Below the pieces are notes generated by a model. It worked only from the letters and a program-made list of their open reading frames with translations, did not search any database and was not told the origin of the DNA. A stretch of 64,000 nt of DNA from Spartobacteria bacterium UBA695 (GTDB taxonomy: Bacteria > Verrucomicrobiota > Verrucomicrobiia > Chthoniobacterales > Chthoniobacteraceae), in contig DBMP01000029.1 in assembly GCA_002298145.1 (NCBI GenBank), positions 1 through 64,000 on the forward strand. The letters are read 5' to 3'. The position numbers and the translations under genes were made by a program. Positions 1 to 8,094 of this stretch are shown in pieces. How positions within the stretch are numbered: the first letter of the stretch is position 1; every line of letters starts with the position of its first letter.

Positions 1-330
1 TATAGCCCGGAAACGGCAATAGATTTTCGGCTATTGCCAGCCGTTTGTTACGGGGTTGTTAAGTCCCGGCTGGCTTGCGCTAGCTAGTGGGAAAAATGCG
101 CTTCCCGGTTTTTAAAGTAAAGGCGAATTCACCTCTACCCTCGTTAACGCAATTACCCCCGTGATTGCCCCCTCGCTCACTAACACCGTTGCTCCAGATT
201 GGGAACACAATTGGGGGCGAATCTCCGATTCGTAGCGGTGTGGGAGTCTGGAGATTCATAACGAGGACTAACGGCCCGTTAGGCGGTGAGGCTATCCTGA
301 CTTCGTGGTGAATCCCTACGATCAAAGAGG
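1..330. other. Intergenic, repeat-bearing, no gene
   Basis: No convincing coding sequence is seen. Open frames on either strand here lack codon structure and recognisable motifs. The right half holds one copy of a palindromic repeat (193-269) that recurs near 42.6 kb. The region lies beyond the stop of the small membrane protein encoded leftward at 331-750. Confidence 0.6.
193..269. repeat. Dispersed palindromic repeat, copy 1
   Basis: The block shares CCAGATTGGGAAC, then CAATTGGGGGCGAA, and at its right end GGAGATTC followed by TAACGAGGACT with a block at 42625-42733. Within it GAATC-TCC-GATTC forms a short hairpin. The identity is broken by small differences, as expected for diverged copies of a REP-like non-coding element. 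Confidence 0.75.
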
Positions 331-750
331 CTACCGGTTGCCGCAATGCCAACGACTCGATAGAAAAACAAAGCAAATCACGAAGGATATCTCCCCGAAA
401 AGAGCAGCTAGCGGAGGACCGACCAACGCGCCTAACATCCCACCCGCCATCGTCAAAGCGCCCAACATGAGCGCATTATTATACGGAAAATCATGAGGCA
501 GCTTGAAAAAGACTAAACGCATAAGCATCAAGGAAAACATGCCAAGCGGAACTCCATAAAAAACACTCAGACCCAGGTATGCCGGGCTCCAATAACCTAA
601 GTATTCGCACCCCGTATTTCCGCTTCGACCAATCAGCGCCCCGAACGATAGGATGAGCGCTCCGCATACCCAACCGCCAAGTGCGCCAGCCAGCGTCCAA
701 AGGCCGAAACTACCGAGAAATGCTCCGATAGCATTTAAAAAAGCTCTCAT
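331..750 (-). CDS. Small polytopic membrane protein, unknown function
   Basis: The 139-residue product has about four hydrophobic segments: residues 5-22, 27-42, 60-80 and 95-130. These are rich in Gly, Ala and Leu, with short charged loops, which fits an inner-membrane protein. The ATG at 750 opens directly into a hydrophobic helix preceded by one Arg. Base composition is less GC-rich than most neighbours, and the gene is flanked by repeat-bearing gaps, so recent acquisition is possible. I recognise no family motif. Its expression and function are unknown. Confidence 0.55.
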   Translation of the reverse strand: MRAFLNAIGAFLGSFGLWTLAGALGGWVCGALILSFGALIGRSGNTGCEYLGYWSPAYLGLSVFYGVPLGMFSLMLMRLVFFKLPHDFPYNNALMLGALTMAGGMLGALVGPPLAALFGEISFVICFVFLSSRWHCGNR

Positions 751-999
751 ACGATTAAATCAGTGGTGCCGAGAAGGCCGTGCCAGAATTGGCTGCTTTC
801 ATCCGGGAAGTCTGCCAGATAGCAGGCGTCCCGGCAACACTCTGATTCTCGGGGGATTTCTGAGGTTCGGGCGGCAAAAGTTAGAATGGTTGCGAACGTC
901 GGAAACGCCATAGGGGAAAGGGCTGCCATGCCCCGGCTTCCAGAGGTGCCCTACAAGATATTGTGGTCGGGGGAGATGTCTCGATAAGCGCGGAATCAT

Positions 1000-1057
1000 G
1001 AACTCAGGAAAAAGACAGAAACTCTTTTCTTTTCCTGAGTTCCTGAGTTCCTGATAA
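1000..1057. repeat. CCTGAGTTC inverted-repeat element, copy 1
   Basis: The arms AACTCAGGAAAA (1001-1012) and TTTTCCTGAGTT (1030-1041) can pair. They are followed by a second GAGTTCCTGATAAA. Similar strings lie at 42785-42815 (same orientation) and 62001-62027 (opposite orientation), so this is a dispersed non-coding element. Confidence 0.6.
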
Positions 1058-1062
1058 AAAAA

Positions 1063-1084
1063 ACCCGCCGGAGAACCGGCGGGT
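1063..1084 (-). terminator. Rho-independent terminator of ferredoxin gene
   Basis: A perfect 9-bp stem, ACCCGCCGG and CCGGCGGGT with an AGAA/TTCT loop, is followed on the minus strand by a run of T (the A run at 1056-1063). It sits about 40 bases beyond the ferredoxin stop codon. Confidence 0.85.
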
Positions 1085-1122
1085 TAAAATGAAAAGAGAA
1101 TGCTCTTTAAAAAAAGCGCGCT

Positions 1123-1293
1123 CTAGCCAGCAACGATCGCGTCGGTCGGGCAGGCAGACTGGCAGGCTCCGCAATCAATGCAGAGGTCAGGATCAATCTT
1201 GTAGATCGGGCTCCCTTCGGAGATCGCTCCCTGAGGACATTCGTCTTTACACGTGCCGCAAGCGGCGCATTTGTCGGTAATTTGATAAGCCAT
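1123..1293 (-). CDS. 2[4Fe-4S] ferredoxin
   Basis: The 56-residue protein has two CxxCxxCxxxCP-type cluster motifs: residues 9-19 (C-AAC-GTC-KDECP) and residues 38-48 (C-IDC-GAC-QSACP). This is the classic clostridial-type dicluster ferredoxin, a small soluble electron carrier. The ATG at 1293 starts with MAYQIT, the standard opening of the family. An in-frame upstream extension is non-homologous and not included. It is monocistronic, with a strong terminator 40 bases downstream. The redox partner cannot be told from the context. Confidence 0.92.
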   Translation of the reverse strand: MAYQITDKCAACGTCKDECPQGAISEGSPIYKIDPDLCIDCGACQSACPTDAIVAG

Positions 1294-1372
1294 AGCGTCT
1301 ACGTTATTACCACGAGAGCGCGCAAAGCGATAGGAAGATTTGTTCCGGGACCCCGCAAAAAAACCGCTTTTT

Positions 1373-1585
1373 TCAGATCCGTAACACCGCCAGGACCAGC
1401 TTGACGATGGCCGCTGCACTAGCCAAAGCCGCCGCGCCCCGCCAGAACCAGGTGAAAAAGAGCCTGATTCCCGGGCTCCGTTTCGGCTGCGGGTATTTAC
1501 GGTCACACTCGGGACAAATGCCATAGGCAACCGGCCCATCGCCAGCTTCCATGACCTTCCCGCACCATCCACATATCAACTTCAT
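1373..1585 (-). CDS. Zinc-ribbon protein with C-terminal membrane helix
   Basis: The 70-residue protein starts MKLICGWCGK and has two Cys pairs, CGWC (residues 5-8) and CPEC (residues 24-27). These form a rubredoxin-like zinc knuckle, as in small HTH- or histidine-kinase-associated ribbons. A basic linker is followed by a hydrophobic helix at residues 44-67. It is probably an inner-membrane protein with the zinc knuckle in the cytoplasm. It lies about 80 bases upstream of the ferredoxin on the same strand, and co-transcription is possible. The specific function is unknown. Confidence 0.6.
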   Translation of the reverse strand: MKLICGWCGKVMEAGDGPVAYGICPECDRKYPQPKRSPGIRLFFTWFWRGAAALASAAAIVKLVLAVLRI

Positions 1586-1836
1586 TGCTTCCTTGGTTAA
1601 AAAAAAGGGAGCGCGGCTCGGCCAGGCTACGGCAAACGGCCTCTCCCAAAGAAGCCCGCATACCGCCTCCAAACGGAACCACGCCGTTTCTTCGACGCGT
1701 TATCAATTATTTAAACACCCGAATGCTCTCAGGAAACCCTCGGAGGGTCAATTATTTCCCAGTCCGCAAAATAGCGGAATTGCACCCCAGGTAAAATTTT
1801 CCTCGTCCGCGACCGTATCCCGGCGTACAAGCCCGG

Positions 1837-3606
1837 ATGCAAAAGAAACTTTTCTCCGAACTGGGCCTCGCGCCGGAATTGCTCAAAGCGGTGGCCCGCG
1901 TCGGTTACGAGGAGGCTTCGCCCATCCAGTCCCAGGCGATTCCCGTACTCCTCGGTGGCGCTGACGTGTTCGGACAATCCCAGACCGGTTCGGGTAAAAC
2001 CGCCGCGTTTGCGCTCCCCGCGATCCAGAGCGTCGACCCCGCCGTGCGCGCCCCCCAGGTCTTGATCCTCTGCCCCACCCGCGAACTCGCCGTCCAGGTC
2101 GCCGAGGAAGTCGCCAAGCTCGCCTTTTTTAAACGCGGCGTGCGCGAGCTGCCCATCTACGGCGGCCAATCCTACGAGCGCCAATACCGCGGCCTCGAAG
2201 CAGGCAGCCAGATCATCATCGGCACACCAGGCCGCGTCATGGACCACCTGGAGCGCGGCTCCCTGCGGCTCGATAAGCTCAAAATGGTCATCCTCGACGA
2301 AGCCGACCGGATGCTCGACATGGGCTTCGTAGACGACATCCGCACCGTCCTTTCCAAAACCCCGCCCGAGCGCCAGACCGTCATGTTCTCGGCCACGCTC
2401 CCGGCCGCCATCCGCAACCTCGTGGAGGACTTCACCCACGAGCCCGTGCATATCCGCATCGAAGACCAGGCGCTCACCGTGCCGGACATCGAGCAGCTCT
2501 ACTACGAAGTCGACCGCCGGGCCAAAGTGGAGGTCCTCTGTCGCCTGATCGACCTGGAGGACTTCAAGTTTGGCCTGATCTTCTGCGCCACCAAGATGAT
2601 GGTCGACGAACTCACCGAACACCTCTCGGCCCGTGGCTACGCCGCCGATAAACTCCACGGCGACATGTCCCAAGCCATGCGCGAGCGCGTCATGGCCCGC
2701 TTCCGCAAGCACGCGGTGGAATTCCTCGTCGCCACCGACGTTGCCGCCCGCGGCGTCGATGTGGATGACATCGAAGTCGTGGTCAACTACGACCTGCCGC
2801 AGGACAACGAAGACTACGTCCACCGGATCGGCCGCACCGGCCGCGCAGGCCGCCACGGCAAGGCCATCACCTTCGTCAGCAGCCGCGAATTCCGCAAATT
2901 TCAGTACATGCTGCGCGCCATCGGGGGCAAAGTCGCCCGGGGCCGCATCCCGTCCGCCGAGCAAGTGGAGCAAAAGCGCACCGACGCCTTCTACGACCTC
3001 CTGCGCGAGACCCTCGACGCGGGCGAATACAAGCGCCACGACGAATTCATCGAAGAACTCCTCGACCAGGGCCGTTCCTCCACCGACATCGCCTCCGCGC
3101 TCATCCACCTGGCGGGCGACGCCGATAAACCCCGCCACAACGGCGGCGCCCCGGCCACGGCCGCGCACTCCATCGAGATCCCCCGCCGCGAATCCCGCCG
3201 CGAGGATTATGCCCCCCGGTTCGAACGCCCGGAGCCCCGCTACTCAGACGAAGCACGCCCGGAGGCCATCGAGTTCCAGAAAAAGAAGCGGGAAAAGCGC
3301 GTTTTCGACGAAAAGCCAAAAAAAAACGCCAAACGCCACAACGATGACGTCACGCCCTTCTCCCACGAGCCCGACATGGTAAGGCTGAACTTCAACGCAG
3401 GCCGCGACCGCAACATCACCCCGGGAGACATCGTCGGAGTCATCGCAGGAGCCGCCAAAATCCAGAAAAGCGACATCGGAGCCATCCGGTTGCTGGCCAA
3501 GGCCTCCTATGTCGATGTGCGCAAGCAGCAAGCCGCCCACGTGCTCGAGAAGCTCCAGGGAATTTCATTTAAGGGTCGCAAACTCCAAGTCACCCTAGCA
3601 GAGTAG
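1837..3606 (+). CDS. deaD: DEAD-box ATP-dependent RNA helicase (DeaD/CsdA type)
   Basis: The 589-residue protein carries the full helicase motif set in order: Q-motif at the N terminus (FSELGL...SPIQSQAIP), motif I SQTGSGKT, Ia PTRELA, GTPGR, II DEAD, III SAT, then in the second RecA domain VATDVAARGVD and HRIGRTGRAGR. After a charged, Arg/Glu-rich linker, the last 75 residues resemble the DbpA/CsdA RNA-binding domain (VRLNFNAGRDRNITPGDIVG onward). This architecture is that of DeaD/CsdA, which remodels structured mRNA and ribosome-assembly intermediates, often in the cold. The Nudix gene follows 12 bases downstream, so the two may be co-transcribed. Confidence 0.95.
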   Translation: MQKKLFSELGLAPELLKAVARVGYEEASPIQSQAIPVLLGGADVFGQSQTGSGKTAAFALPAIQSVDPAVRAPQVLILCPTRELAVQVAEEVAKLAFFKRGVRELPIYGGQSYERQYRGLEAGSQIIIGTPGRVMDHLERGSLRLDKLKMVILDEADRMLDMGFVDDIRTVLSKTPPERQTVMFSATLPAAIRNLVEDFTHEPVHIRIEDQALTVPDIEQLYYEVDRRAKVEVLCRLIDLEDFKFGLIFCATKMMVDELTEHLSARGYAADKLHGDMSQAMRERVMARFRKHAVEFLVATDVAARGVDVDDIEVVVNYDLPQDNEDYVHRIGRTGRAGRHGKAITFVSSREFRKFQYMLRAIGGKVARGRIPSAEQVEQKRTDAFYDLLRETLDAGEYKRHDEFIEELLDQGRSSTDIASALIHLAGDADKPRHNGGAPATAAHSIEIPRRESRREDYAPRFERPEPRYSDEARPEAIEFQKKKREKRVFDEKPKKNAKRHNDDVTPFSHEPDMVRLNFNAGRDRNITPGDIVGVIAGAAKIQKSDIGAIRLLAKASYVDVRKQQAAHVLEKLQGISFKGRKLQVTLAE

Positions 3607-3618
3607 AGCGCTAAACGA

Positions 3619-4179
3619 ATGGATCGAACCGAATTTCGCACCTTACTGGCCGGGCTGAACCTTTCAAGCCGCCCGGAAGAAGCCCCGCTGCGCGAGCGAA
3701 TGCTGGCCCTGGCGGATTCCACACCAGACTGCTTCTTTCGCAGCTCCTTCCCGGCGCACTTCACCGGCAGCGCCCTGGTCTTGAGCTCCGACGGCTGCCT
3801 GGCACTCCTCAACCACCACCGGAAACTCGACCGCTGGATGCAGTTCGGCGGCCACTGCGACGGCGACGAAGACATCCTGCGCGTCGCCCGGCGCGAAGCC
3901 TGGGAGGAAAGCGGCATCGAAGGCCTCCGGGTGATTTCCGAAACACCGTTCGACCTCGACATCCACGAAATCCCCGCCCGCCCCGCCCAGGGAGAACCGG
4001 CCCACTACCACTTTGACGTCCGCTTCCTACTCGAAGCCCCCCCCGGGGCCCGCTTCGCCGTCAGCGAGGAAAGCGTCGAGCTGCGCTGGTTCACCTTGGC
4101 AGAAATGCTGGCCCTGCCCATGAGTTCCGGAATGCAAAGACTGGCCCAAAAGTGGAAAAATTTACCTAGCAGGGACTAA
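3619..4179 (+). CDS. Nudix hydrolase
   Basis: The 186-residue protein has a complete Nudix box, G-x5-E-x7-RE-x2-EE-x-G, starting in GHCDGDEDILRVARREAW and ending EESGI at about residues 77-99. This motif holds the metal-binding glutamates that hydrolyse nucleoside diphosphates linked to another group. The surrounding WMQFGGHCDGDED resembles the housekeeping Nudix group often annotated as NUDIX hydrolase/ADP-ribose pyrophosphatase-like. The substrate cannot be assigned. The gene begins 12 bases after the helicase stop on the same strand. Confidence 0.9.
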   Translation: MDRTEFRTLLAGLNLSSRPEEAPLRERMLALADSTPDCFFRSSFPAHFTGSALVLSSDGCLALLNHHRKLDRWMQFGGHCDGDEDILRVARREAWEESGIEGLRVISETPFDLDIHEIPARPAQGEPAHYHFDVRFLLEAPPGARFAVSEESVELRWFTLAEMLALPMSSGMQRLAQKWKNLPSRD

Positions 4180-4243
4180 AGAAGCACCTCAGGCTTGCCA
4201 AAAAACCAAGCGCACAGGATACTCCAATCCCGGTTCCACACGC

Positions 4244-4681
4244 ATGTCATTCACAATATTCAGCCAACCTGAGCGACGGCACCGCCGGCGAGGAAATCGT
4301 GTGGTCGGCAAAATATGGCTCGCCGTACTCTTCGTCGCGATCACCGCGATGAACTACGCAGGCACCTTCGTCCTACCCTACATCGGGCAGTACGCAACAG
4401 CCTACCAGGGAGCCCTTTTCATCGCGACCATCTGGACCATCGTGCTCCTGGCGGCCATCTGGTACCGGCAAGGCTGGGCCCGCGTAGCGCTGGCCATTTT
4501 CCTGCTCGCCTTCGTCGCACTCCAGCTCGTCTACCTACCGAATGTGCTCTTGCGCTACCCCGATTTCCGGGACGGCGGAATGTTGATCGTCCTGCTGCTC
4601 TCAGCCACAGACTTCCTGGCCGCCGTGTTCCTCATCTTCTCGCTGGACATCCGGTGGATCTCCCGCCCCGGGGCGGACTAG
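4244..4681 (+). CDS. Four-helix membrane protein, unknown function
   Basis: The 145-residue protein has a basic N terminus (RRHRRRGNR) and four hydrophobic stretches at roughly residues 24-45, 56-75, 80-100 and 112-135. The positive N terminus suggests an N-in topology. It resembles generic small polytopic inner-membrane proteins but I recognise no named family. It stands between the Nudix gene and the DD-carboxypeptidase gene, separated by 64 and 147 bases, so an operon is not clear. Confidence 0.6.
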   Translation: MSFTIFSQPERRHRRRGNRVVGKIWLAVLFVAITAMNYAGTFVLPYIGQYATAYQGALFIATIWTIVLLAAIWYRQGWARVALAIFLLAFVALQLVYLPNVLLRYPDFRDGGMLIVLLLSATDFLAAVFLIFSLDIRWISRPGAD

Positions 4682-4828
4682 GCCCGGTTTCCAAGCTTCC
4701 AAAAAGGGGGCAGCCGCCGCCACGATCAGTTTCGATCAAAGAATCAGCAAAATCAGACTGATCTTTTACGAACTCCGGGATTGCCAAGGAACGGAGGCTT
4801 GTCCATCTTGGAAAGCTTCAACTAAGGC

Positions 4829-5758
4829 ATGAATCACCGTTTTTACGCAGTCCTACTGTTCGCTTGTATCGGGGCGCTCGGTTTCAGAACGACCGCAACC
4901 GCCCAGGAACCGACCGCTTACGCCGTCGCCGATGCGTCCACTGGCTATCTCCTTGACAGCCGCCGTCCCAACAAAAAAGTCCAAATCGCCAGCCTCACCA
5001 AAATCGCCACCGCACTCGTGGTGCTCGACTGGATAGAGCTGAGCAAGCGCGACCAGAACACCTTGGTCGCCATCCCGCCGGGGGCCCTCGCCTTCGACCC
5101 CGCCAACGCCCTCGGCTTCCAGCCGGGCGACCAGATCTCCATCCGCGACCTCATGTACGCGATGCTCATCCAGAGCAACAACCTCGCCGCCTACACCCTG
5201 GCCGACTACGTCGGGCGCGACCTCCAGCGCGGCTTCCAGAGCGACGGCAAACCCGTCGAACTCTTCGTCGCCCAGATGAACGCCCTGGCCCGCAAGCTCA
5301 AGATGGAGAACACCAAGTTCCTCAACCCCATCGGCATCGATTCGATGGAAAAGCCCTACTCCACCGCGCGCGACCTGGTCCTTCTCTCCATGGAAGCCAT
5401 GAGCCGCTCCTCCTTCCGCTTTATCGTATCGCAGCGTGAGCGCCGGATCACCATCCGTAGCGTCGCCGGGCAATCCGAACGCGCGCTGACGAACACCAAC
5501 CAGCTTCTCGGCTCCCACGCCATCGACGGCGTGAAAACCGGTCAAAGCGCTCGTGCGGGCGAATGCGTCGTCATCTCGGCGGCGAAATCGCCCGAAGCCG
5601 TTCAAAACCCCGACGGATCCTTCACGGTGACCCCTCGCAGGCTCATCGTCGTCGTCCTAGGGTCAGAGAACCGGTTCAACGATGCGATGCAACTGCTCAA
5701 CAACGGCTGGAACCTCTACGACGAATGGGCGGCCCAAGGCCGGCCCCTTCCAAAATAA
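4829..5758 (+). CDS. D-alanyl-D-alanine carboxypeptidase (PBP5-like, S11)
   Basis: The 309-residue protein starts with a signal peptide (cleavage near TATAQ, residue 26) and carries the three penicillin-binding motifs: SLTK (Ser55, Lys58), SNN in QSNNLA, and KTG in DGVKTGQS. It would trim the terminal D-Ala of peptidoglycan pentapeptides in the periplasm. It lacks the C-terminal beta domain and amphipathic anchor of full-length PBP5 (about 400 residues), so it is a short soluble member. The phosphofructokinase gene begins three bases after its stop, which suggests a shared transcript. Confidence 0.9.
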   Translation: MNHRFYAVLLFACIGALGFRTTATAQEPTAYAVADASTGYLLDSRRPNKKVQIASLTKIATALVVLDWIELSKRDQNTLVAIPPGALAFDPANALGFQPGDQISIRDLMYAMLIQSNNLAAYTLADYVGRDLQRGFQSDGKPVELFVAQMNALARKLKMENTKFLNPIGIDSMEKPYSTARDLVLLSMEAMSRSSFRFIVSQRERRITIRSVAGQSERALTNTNQLLGSHAIDGVKTGQSARAGECVVISAAKSPEAVQNPDGSFTVTPRRLIVVVLGSENRFNDAMQLLNNGWNLYDEWAAQGRPLPK

Positions 5759-5761
5759 CAA

Positions 5762-6835
5762 ATGAAACGCATTGGCATTTTAACTAGCGGCGGCGACTGT
5801 CCCGGACTTAACGCAGTCCTGTTCGGCGCCGTACGCGCCGCCACCTCCCTCGGCTGGGAAGTCATCGGCTTCAAAGACGGCTACGAAGGCCTCCTCGGCG
5901 GTGGGGATTACATCGTCCTCGATCGCAAAAACACCACGGGCATCATGGCCAAGGGTGGCACGATCCTGGGCACCACCAACAAAGGTCACTTCGTGGCCAA
6001 GGTTGGCGCGGGCGAAAAAATGGCTGTCCCGCCCGCCGTCATCGACGAATCCCGCGCCACCCTGGCCCGGATCGGCGTTGAAGGCCTCATCTGCGTTGGC
6101 GGCGACGGCTCTCTGACCACGTCGCTCCAACTCTTCGAAGCCGGCTTCAAAACCATCGGCGTACCGAAATCCATCGACAACGACCTCGAAGCCACCGCCA
6201 CCACGTTCGGATTCGACTCCGCCGTGGCCTGTGTCTCCGACTGCCTCGACCGCCTCCACACCACCGCTGAAAGTCACAAACGGGTGATGGTCAGCGAAGT
6301 CATGGGGCGTCACGCGGGCTGGATCGCCCTCCACGGCGGCCTCGCAGGCGGAGCGCGCATCATCCTCATCCCCGAGATCCCCTTCGACCTCGACAAAGTG
6401 GCCGAAGCCCTCCTCAAGCGCGAAGCCGCGGGGCTCCTGAGCACCCAAGTCGTCGTCGCCGAAGGCGCACGGCCCAAGGACGGCAAGCAAATGCTGCACG
6501 TCACCGGCTCGGGCGAATACAAGCTCGGCGGCATGGGCGAACAAGTCGCCCGGGAAATCGCCAAACGCACCGGCAAAGAAACCCGCACCTGCGTGCTGGG
6601 CCACATCCAGCGCGGCGGCGCACCGACCGTGAAAGACCGCATCCTCGGCACCCAGTTCGGCGTCAAAGCCGTCGAATTGATCCAGCAGGAGAAATTCGGC
6701 CACATGGTCAGCTACCAAAACTTCGAAGTCACCGACGTCTCCATCTCCGAAGCCGTCCACCGCCTGCGCCTCGTCAAGCCCGACAGCCAGATGGTACAAA
6801 TGGCCCGGGCCGTCGGCATCTCCTTCGGCGATTAA
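5762..6835 (+). CDS. pfkA: 6-phosphofructokinase (group III-type signature)
   Basis: The 357-residue cytoplasmic enzyme phosphorylates fructose-6-phosphate in glycolysis. Visible motifs are TSGGDCPGLNAV, VGGDGS (Gly116), PKSIDND with catalytic Asp139, and MGRHAGWIA. At the two positions that discriminate donors, it has Gly (ATP-type, equivalent to E. coli Gly104) at 116 but Lys (pyrophosphate-type, equivalent to 124) at 136. This is the mixed signature of group III, whose members include both ATP and PPi users, so the phosphate donor is uncertain. It starts 3 bases after the carboxypeptidase gene and is followed 9 bases later by the Lrp-type regulator. Confidence 0.92.
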   Translation: MKRIGILTSGGDCPGLNAVLFGAVRAATSLGWEVIGFKDGYEGLLGGGDYIVLDRKNTTGIMAKGGTILGTTNKGHFVAKVGAGEKMAVPPAVIDESRATLARIGVEGLICVGGDGSLTTSLQLFEAGFKTIGVPKSIDNDLEATATTFGFDSAVACVSDCLDRLHTTAESHKRVMVSEVMGRHAGWIALHGGLAGGARIILIPEIPFDLDKVAEALLKREAAGLLSTQVVVAEGARPKDGKQMLHVTGSGEYKLGGMGEQVAREIAKRTGKETRTCVLGHIQRGGAPTVKDRILGTQFGVKAVELIQQEKFGHMVSYQNFEVTDVSISEAVHRLRLVKPDSQMVQMARAVGISFGD

Positions 6836-6844
6836 CAAAGAACT

Positions 6845-7324
6845 ATGGACCGGCTGCTTGAACTTTTAAAAACCAACGGACGCACCTCCGCCGCCGACCT
6901 GGCCCGCGTCTTGAGCGTCAGCGAAGAGGAAGTCGCCTCGCGCCTGGAAGCCTTCGAGGCTGACGGCACGATCGTCGGCTACCAAGCGCTCTTTGACCCC
7001 GAGAAAACGGGCAACGGAGCCGTGGAAGCGGTGATCGAAGTCCGGATCACCCCCGAACGCGGGGGCGGATTCGACCGGCTCGCGGCGCGCATCTCAAAGT
7101 TTGAGGAAGTGCAAAGCTGCTACCTGATGAGCGGCGGTTACGACCTGCTCGTCATCGTGCAGGGGAAGAACCTGCAAGCCATCGGGCGGTTCATTGCCGA
7201 AAAGCTGAGCACGACCAAGGGCGTCCTGTCGACCGCGACGCACTTCCGGCTCAAAGCCTACAAGGAAAACGGCATCTACCTTCACCGCGAAGCCAAGCCC
7301 CAACGCCTGGCCGTCTCGCCGTAA
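6845..7324 (+). CDS. Lrp/AsnC-family transcriptional regulator
   Basis: The 159-residue protein has an N-terminal winged helix (RTSAADLARVLSVSEEEV, residues 13-30) and a C-terminal RAM/AsnC ligand-binding domain (GGYDLLVIVQGKNLQAIG). This is the usual size and layout for Lrp-like regulators that sense amino acids or related metabolites as oligomers. It begins 9 bases after pfkA and is closed by a strong terminator, so it is the last gene of the segment starting at 4829. The effector is unknown. Confidence 0.9.
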   Translation: MDRLLELLKTNGRTSAADLARVLSVSEEEVASRLEAFEADGTIVGYQALFDPEKTGNGAVEAVIEVRITPERGGGFDRLAARISKFEEVQSCYLMSGGYDLLVIVQGKNLQAIGRFIAEKLSTTKGVLSTATHFRLKAYKENGIYLHREAKPQRLAVSP

Positions 7325-7345
7325 GGCTGATCCGGCTGAACATTC

Positions 7346-7383
7346 AAAAGGCGGCGCGGGAATCCCCCGTGCCGCCTTTTTTT
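7346..7383 (+). terminator. Rho-independent terminator after Lrp gene
   Basis: A long stem, AAAAGGCGGCGCGGG pairing with CCCGTGCCGCCTTTT (one mismatch), is closed by AATCC and followed by a T run. The A run on the other side means it could also stop minus-strand transcripts from the convergent SGNH hydrolase gene. Confidence 0.9.
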
Positions 7384-7392
7384 GTGTTAAAA

Positions 7393-8061
7393 CTAGCAGC
7401 CCACCACGTGCTTGAGCCACGTGCGCGCCATAACGTGGTGTCCAGCCGGAGTCGGGTGGACGCCTTCGCAGGTCCAGTGGAGCGGGCCCGCGATGCGGAG
7501 CGCTTCGTCAAAAGCCGACTGGAAGGGCACAAAAATCGCATTGAATTCCTTGGCCAGCTTCGCCGTGACGGCGCGGCGCTGATCCATCTCGGCCACCCAA
7601 TCCTCCGTCACCACGCCGCAGCGCAGCACGAACGGTTCGCACAAAACAAAGCGCACCTCGGGAAGCGCCTCGCGGGTTTCGGTGAGCAGATCGCGGTAAA
7701 CGCGCTCGTACTTCGGCACCGCCACGCCGTTTTGGGTACCAAACTCGTGCCAGGTGTCGTTAACGCCGATCAAAATGCTCACCAGGTTCGGCTTCAGGTT
7801 GATCAGGTCGGACTTGATGCGGGCGTAGAGATCCACCACCCGGTTGCCGCTGATGCCACGGTTATAAATGGAGAGATTGGGCTTTTGAGCCAGCAGTTCT
7901 GCGGCGATCAAATGGGCGTAACCGAGGCCGAGCGCGCCGCTGTTGTTGGGGTCGGCAACTTCACGGTTCCGGCCGCAATCGGTAATCGAGTCGCCCTGGA
8001 ACAGAACGATATCATTGGGAGAAATCATAGAATCGCGATTAATAACCGGATCGCGCCTCAT
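7393..8061 (-). CDS. SGNH/GDSL-family hydrolase
   Basis: The 222-residue protein has the family blocks: I with GDSIT (LFQGDSITD), block II Gly (NRGISGNRV), block III GVNDTW and block V with a late D-x-x-H (DGVHPTPAGHH-like; seen as CEGVHPTPAGHHVMA). It resembles acyl-ester or acetyl-carbohydrate esterases of the GDSL group without a signal peptide, so it is probably cytoplasmic. An alternative ATG at 8028 (MISPND) would remove 11 residues and fits family length equally well. No good ribosome-binding site decides between them. Its 3' end converges on the Lrp terminator. Confidence 0.88.
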   Translation of the reverse strand: MRRDPVINRDSMISPNDIVLFQGDSITDCGRNREVADPNNSGALGLGYAHLIAAELLAQKPNLSIYNRGISGNRVVDLYARIKSDLINLKPNLVSILIGVNDTWHEFGTQNGVAVPKYERVYRDLLTETREALPEVRFVLCEPFVLRCGVVTEDWVAEMDQRRAVTAKLAKEFNAIFVPFQSAFDEALRIAGPLHWTCEGVHPTPAGHHVMARTWLKHVVGC

Positions 8062-8094
8062 GGCAAGGCGGTACAGAATCCTTTCCCTTGAATT

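Larger units (their letters stand above)
751..1122. other. Intergenic with inverted repeat and terminator
   Basis: About 370 bases without a supportable gene. It contains an inverted repeat at 1000-1042 (AACTCAGGAAAA and its complement), a direct doubling of GAGTTCCT up to 1054, and the terminator of the ferredoxin gene at 1063-1084. The part from 751 to 990 shows nothing recognisable. Confidence 0.6.

Noticed and set aside
80..376. 98-codon open frame at the left edge
   Set aside because: Overlaps the repeat copy at 193-269, has no hydrophobic or catalytic pattern, and runs into the membrane-protein gene end.
1729..3168. 479-codon open frame antisense to the DEAD-box gene
   Set aside because: Val/Gly/Asp-rich composition typical of antisense reading of a GC-rich gene; all conserved helicase motifs are on the other strand.
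5780..6838. 352-codon open frame antisense to the phosphofructokinase gene
   Set aside because: No domain resemblance and no ribosome-binding site; it mirrors the codon structure of pfkA.
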